Assembly: GCA_027023325.1 (NCBI GenBank)
Contig: JALVVQ010000141.1
Location: 1 to 5,311, forward strand
DNA: 5,311 nucleotides
Source: Campylobacteraceae bacterium
GTDB taxonomy: Bacteria; Campylobacterota; Campylobacteria; Campylobacterales; Sulfurovaceae
Direction: 5' to 3'
The notes under the pieces were generated by a model. That model searched no databases. It worked only from the letters and a program-made list of their open reading frames with translations, and was not told the DNA's origin. The number at the start of each line of letters is the position of its first letter. Position 1 is the first letter of the stretch. The position numbers and the translations under genes are program-made. Below are positions 4,646 to 5,311 of this stretch, in pieces.

Positions 4646-5311
4646 AACCGTGGTCATACTCTTTATCACCGTAGTCTTTCTTCTGCTGGCATACAAGATA
4701 CTCGTGGAGATCCAAAGCCCCAACCCTAACAAATCTATCATAATAACAAAAAAGCCAATAAAGAGAGCCACGCAACCAAAAAAAGCTACACACAAGAAGA
4801 AAAAATCTAAGCAAAAATCCTCTAAACATCATACTGTCCAACTGCCAAAAATGATTACCCATGTGGTAGAGAAAAATATCAAACCTTCCCCAACCGAAGC
4901 CTCTTTGGCTGAAAATATAGAAGCTATAGGTGGTAGAGTGGGTGATCCTGTCTTTATCCGTATCTTCAAAAAAGAGGCAGAACTGGAAGTCTGGATGATG
5001 CCAAAAGGGCAGCAGCAGTATCAGTTGATACAGACCTATCCTATCTGTGCATACTCCGGTGATTTGGGACCCAAGCTTCGCGAAGGCGACAAACAGAGCC
5101 CTGAGGGCTTCTACTATGTGACCAAGAGCCGACTCAATCCCAACAGCCGTTTTCATCTTTCTTTTAACCTTGGTTATCCCAATCGCTACGACAGGGCATA
5201 TGGTAGAACAGGAAGCTTCTTGATGGTGCATGGAGATTGTGTCTCTATCGGCTGCTATGCGATGACAGACAGCAAGATTGAAGAGATCTATGAACTGGTG
5301 GACCAGGCATT
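4638..5311 (+). CDS. YafK-type L,D-transpeptidase (YkuD fold), partial
   Basis: Periplasmic peptidoglycan-modifying enzyme, anchored in the inner membrane; 224 residues are visible and the C-terminal end lies beyond the window. Residues 4-22 form a hydrophobic anchor with no clear cleavage site. A strongly basic, low-complexity linker follows (about 38-65, many Lys with His and Gln), then the catalytic domain from about 92. It includes FIRIFKKEAELEVWM (106-120), a TPEG-like SPEGFYYV (154-161), and the catalytic MVHGDCVSIGCYAMTD (196-211), with His198 and Cys206 as likely active-site residues. The GCYAMT ending is typical of the YafK/DpaA branch, whose E. coli member cuts the Lpp-peptidoglycan link. 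Other members make 3-3 cross-links or trim peptides, so the exact reaction is open. The ATG overlaps the flavoprotein stop by 8 bases, implying coupled translation. Confidence 0.9.
   Translation, partial: MFKTVVILFITVVFLLLAYKILVEIQSPNPNKSIIITKKPIKRATQPKKATHKKKKSKQKSSKHHTVQLPKMITHVVEKNIKPSPTEASLAENIEAIGGRVGDPVFIRIFKKEAELEVWMMPKGQQQYQLIQTYPICAYSGDLGPKLREGDKQSPEGFYYVTKSRLNPNSRFHLSFNLGYPNRYDRAYGRTGSFLMVHGDCVSIGCYAMTDSKIEEIYELVDQA

Noticed and set aside
4778..4784. A-AAA-AAA slippery heptamer in frame in the L,D-transpeptidase linker
   Set aside because: The zero frame continues intact through the catalytic motif, and no stimulatory hairpin or ribosome site was evident. It is a by-product of Lys codons.
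4623..5231. 202-codon reverse ORF
   Set aside because: It is antisense to the L,D-transpeptidase, whose catalytic motif and overlapping start are clear. The reverse product is rich in Phe, Cys and His, as expected for a shadow of a Lys- and Ser-rich gene.
1..5311. CRISPR arrays, tRNA or rRNA genes, insertion sequences, toxin-antitoxin or phage modules
   Set aside because: No direct-repeat arrays, cloverleaf-like stretches, transposase motifs or terminal repeats were seen on reading both strands.

Overview
The window reads as ordinary chromosomal DNA of a Gram-negative, moderately AT-rich bacterium, most likely a free-living member of the Campylobacterota (Sulfurovum/Sulfurimonas-like). This is inferred from the style of the MurJ and RuvA sequences, from A/T-rich upstream regions with recognisable -10 boxes but no good -35 boxes, and from the short gaps between genes. 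No database search was possible, so the genus is a guess.

Left part (1-1325): a lipoprotein with a glycoside hydrolase family 114 (endo-alpha-1,4-polygalactosaminidase type) domain runs leftwards off the window edge. It is separated by a short divergent control region (636-736) from a rightward gene for a 159-residue soluble protein. That protein looks like a compact, degenerate GGDEF fold without the signature motif. The control region holds two back-to-back TATAAT boxes and a cluster of three abutting inverted repeats in the probable leader of the hydrolase gene. A 52-codon ORF (737-895) may precede and overlap the small gene.

Middle part (1364-2773): murJ, the lipid II flippase, is transcribed leftwards and converges on the small gene with only 38 bases between them. 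It keeps the N-terminal charged residues of the family. It has Gln where E. coli MurJ has the essential Arg270, and it appears to stop after TM13.

Right part (2774-5311): a 138-base divergent region with a 25-bp near-perfect palindrome separates murJ from a rightward cluster. The cluster is ruvA (Holliday-junction binding), then an HI0933-family flavoprotein 24 bases later, then a YafK-type L,D-transpeptidase whose start overlaps the flavoprotein stop by 8 bases and which is cut by the window end. The tight packing suggests one operon. The functions are mixed: recombination, an uncharacterised redox enzyme and peptidoglycan cross-link chemistry.

Three of the recognisable products (GH114 lipoprotein, MurJ, L,D-transpeptidase) act on the cell envelope or surface polymers, but nothing here forms a clear new multi-gene system. 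No RNA genes, mobile elements, CRISPR arrays or convincing intrinsic terminators were seen, and no stretch over 300 bases lacks a gene. The most useful leads are the two dyad-rich control regions, the GGDEF-like small protein and the MurJ substitution.
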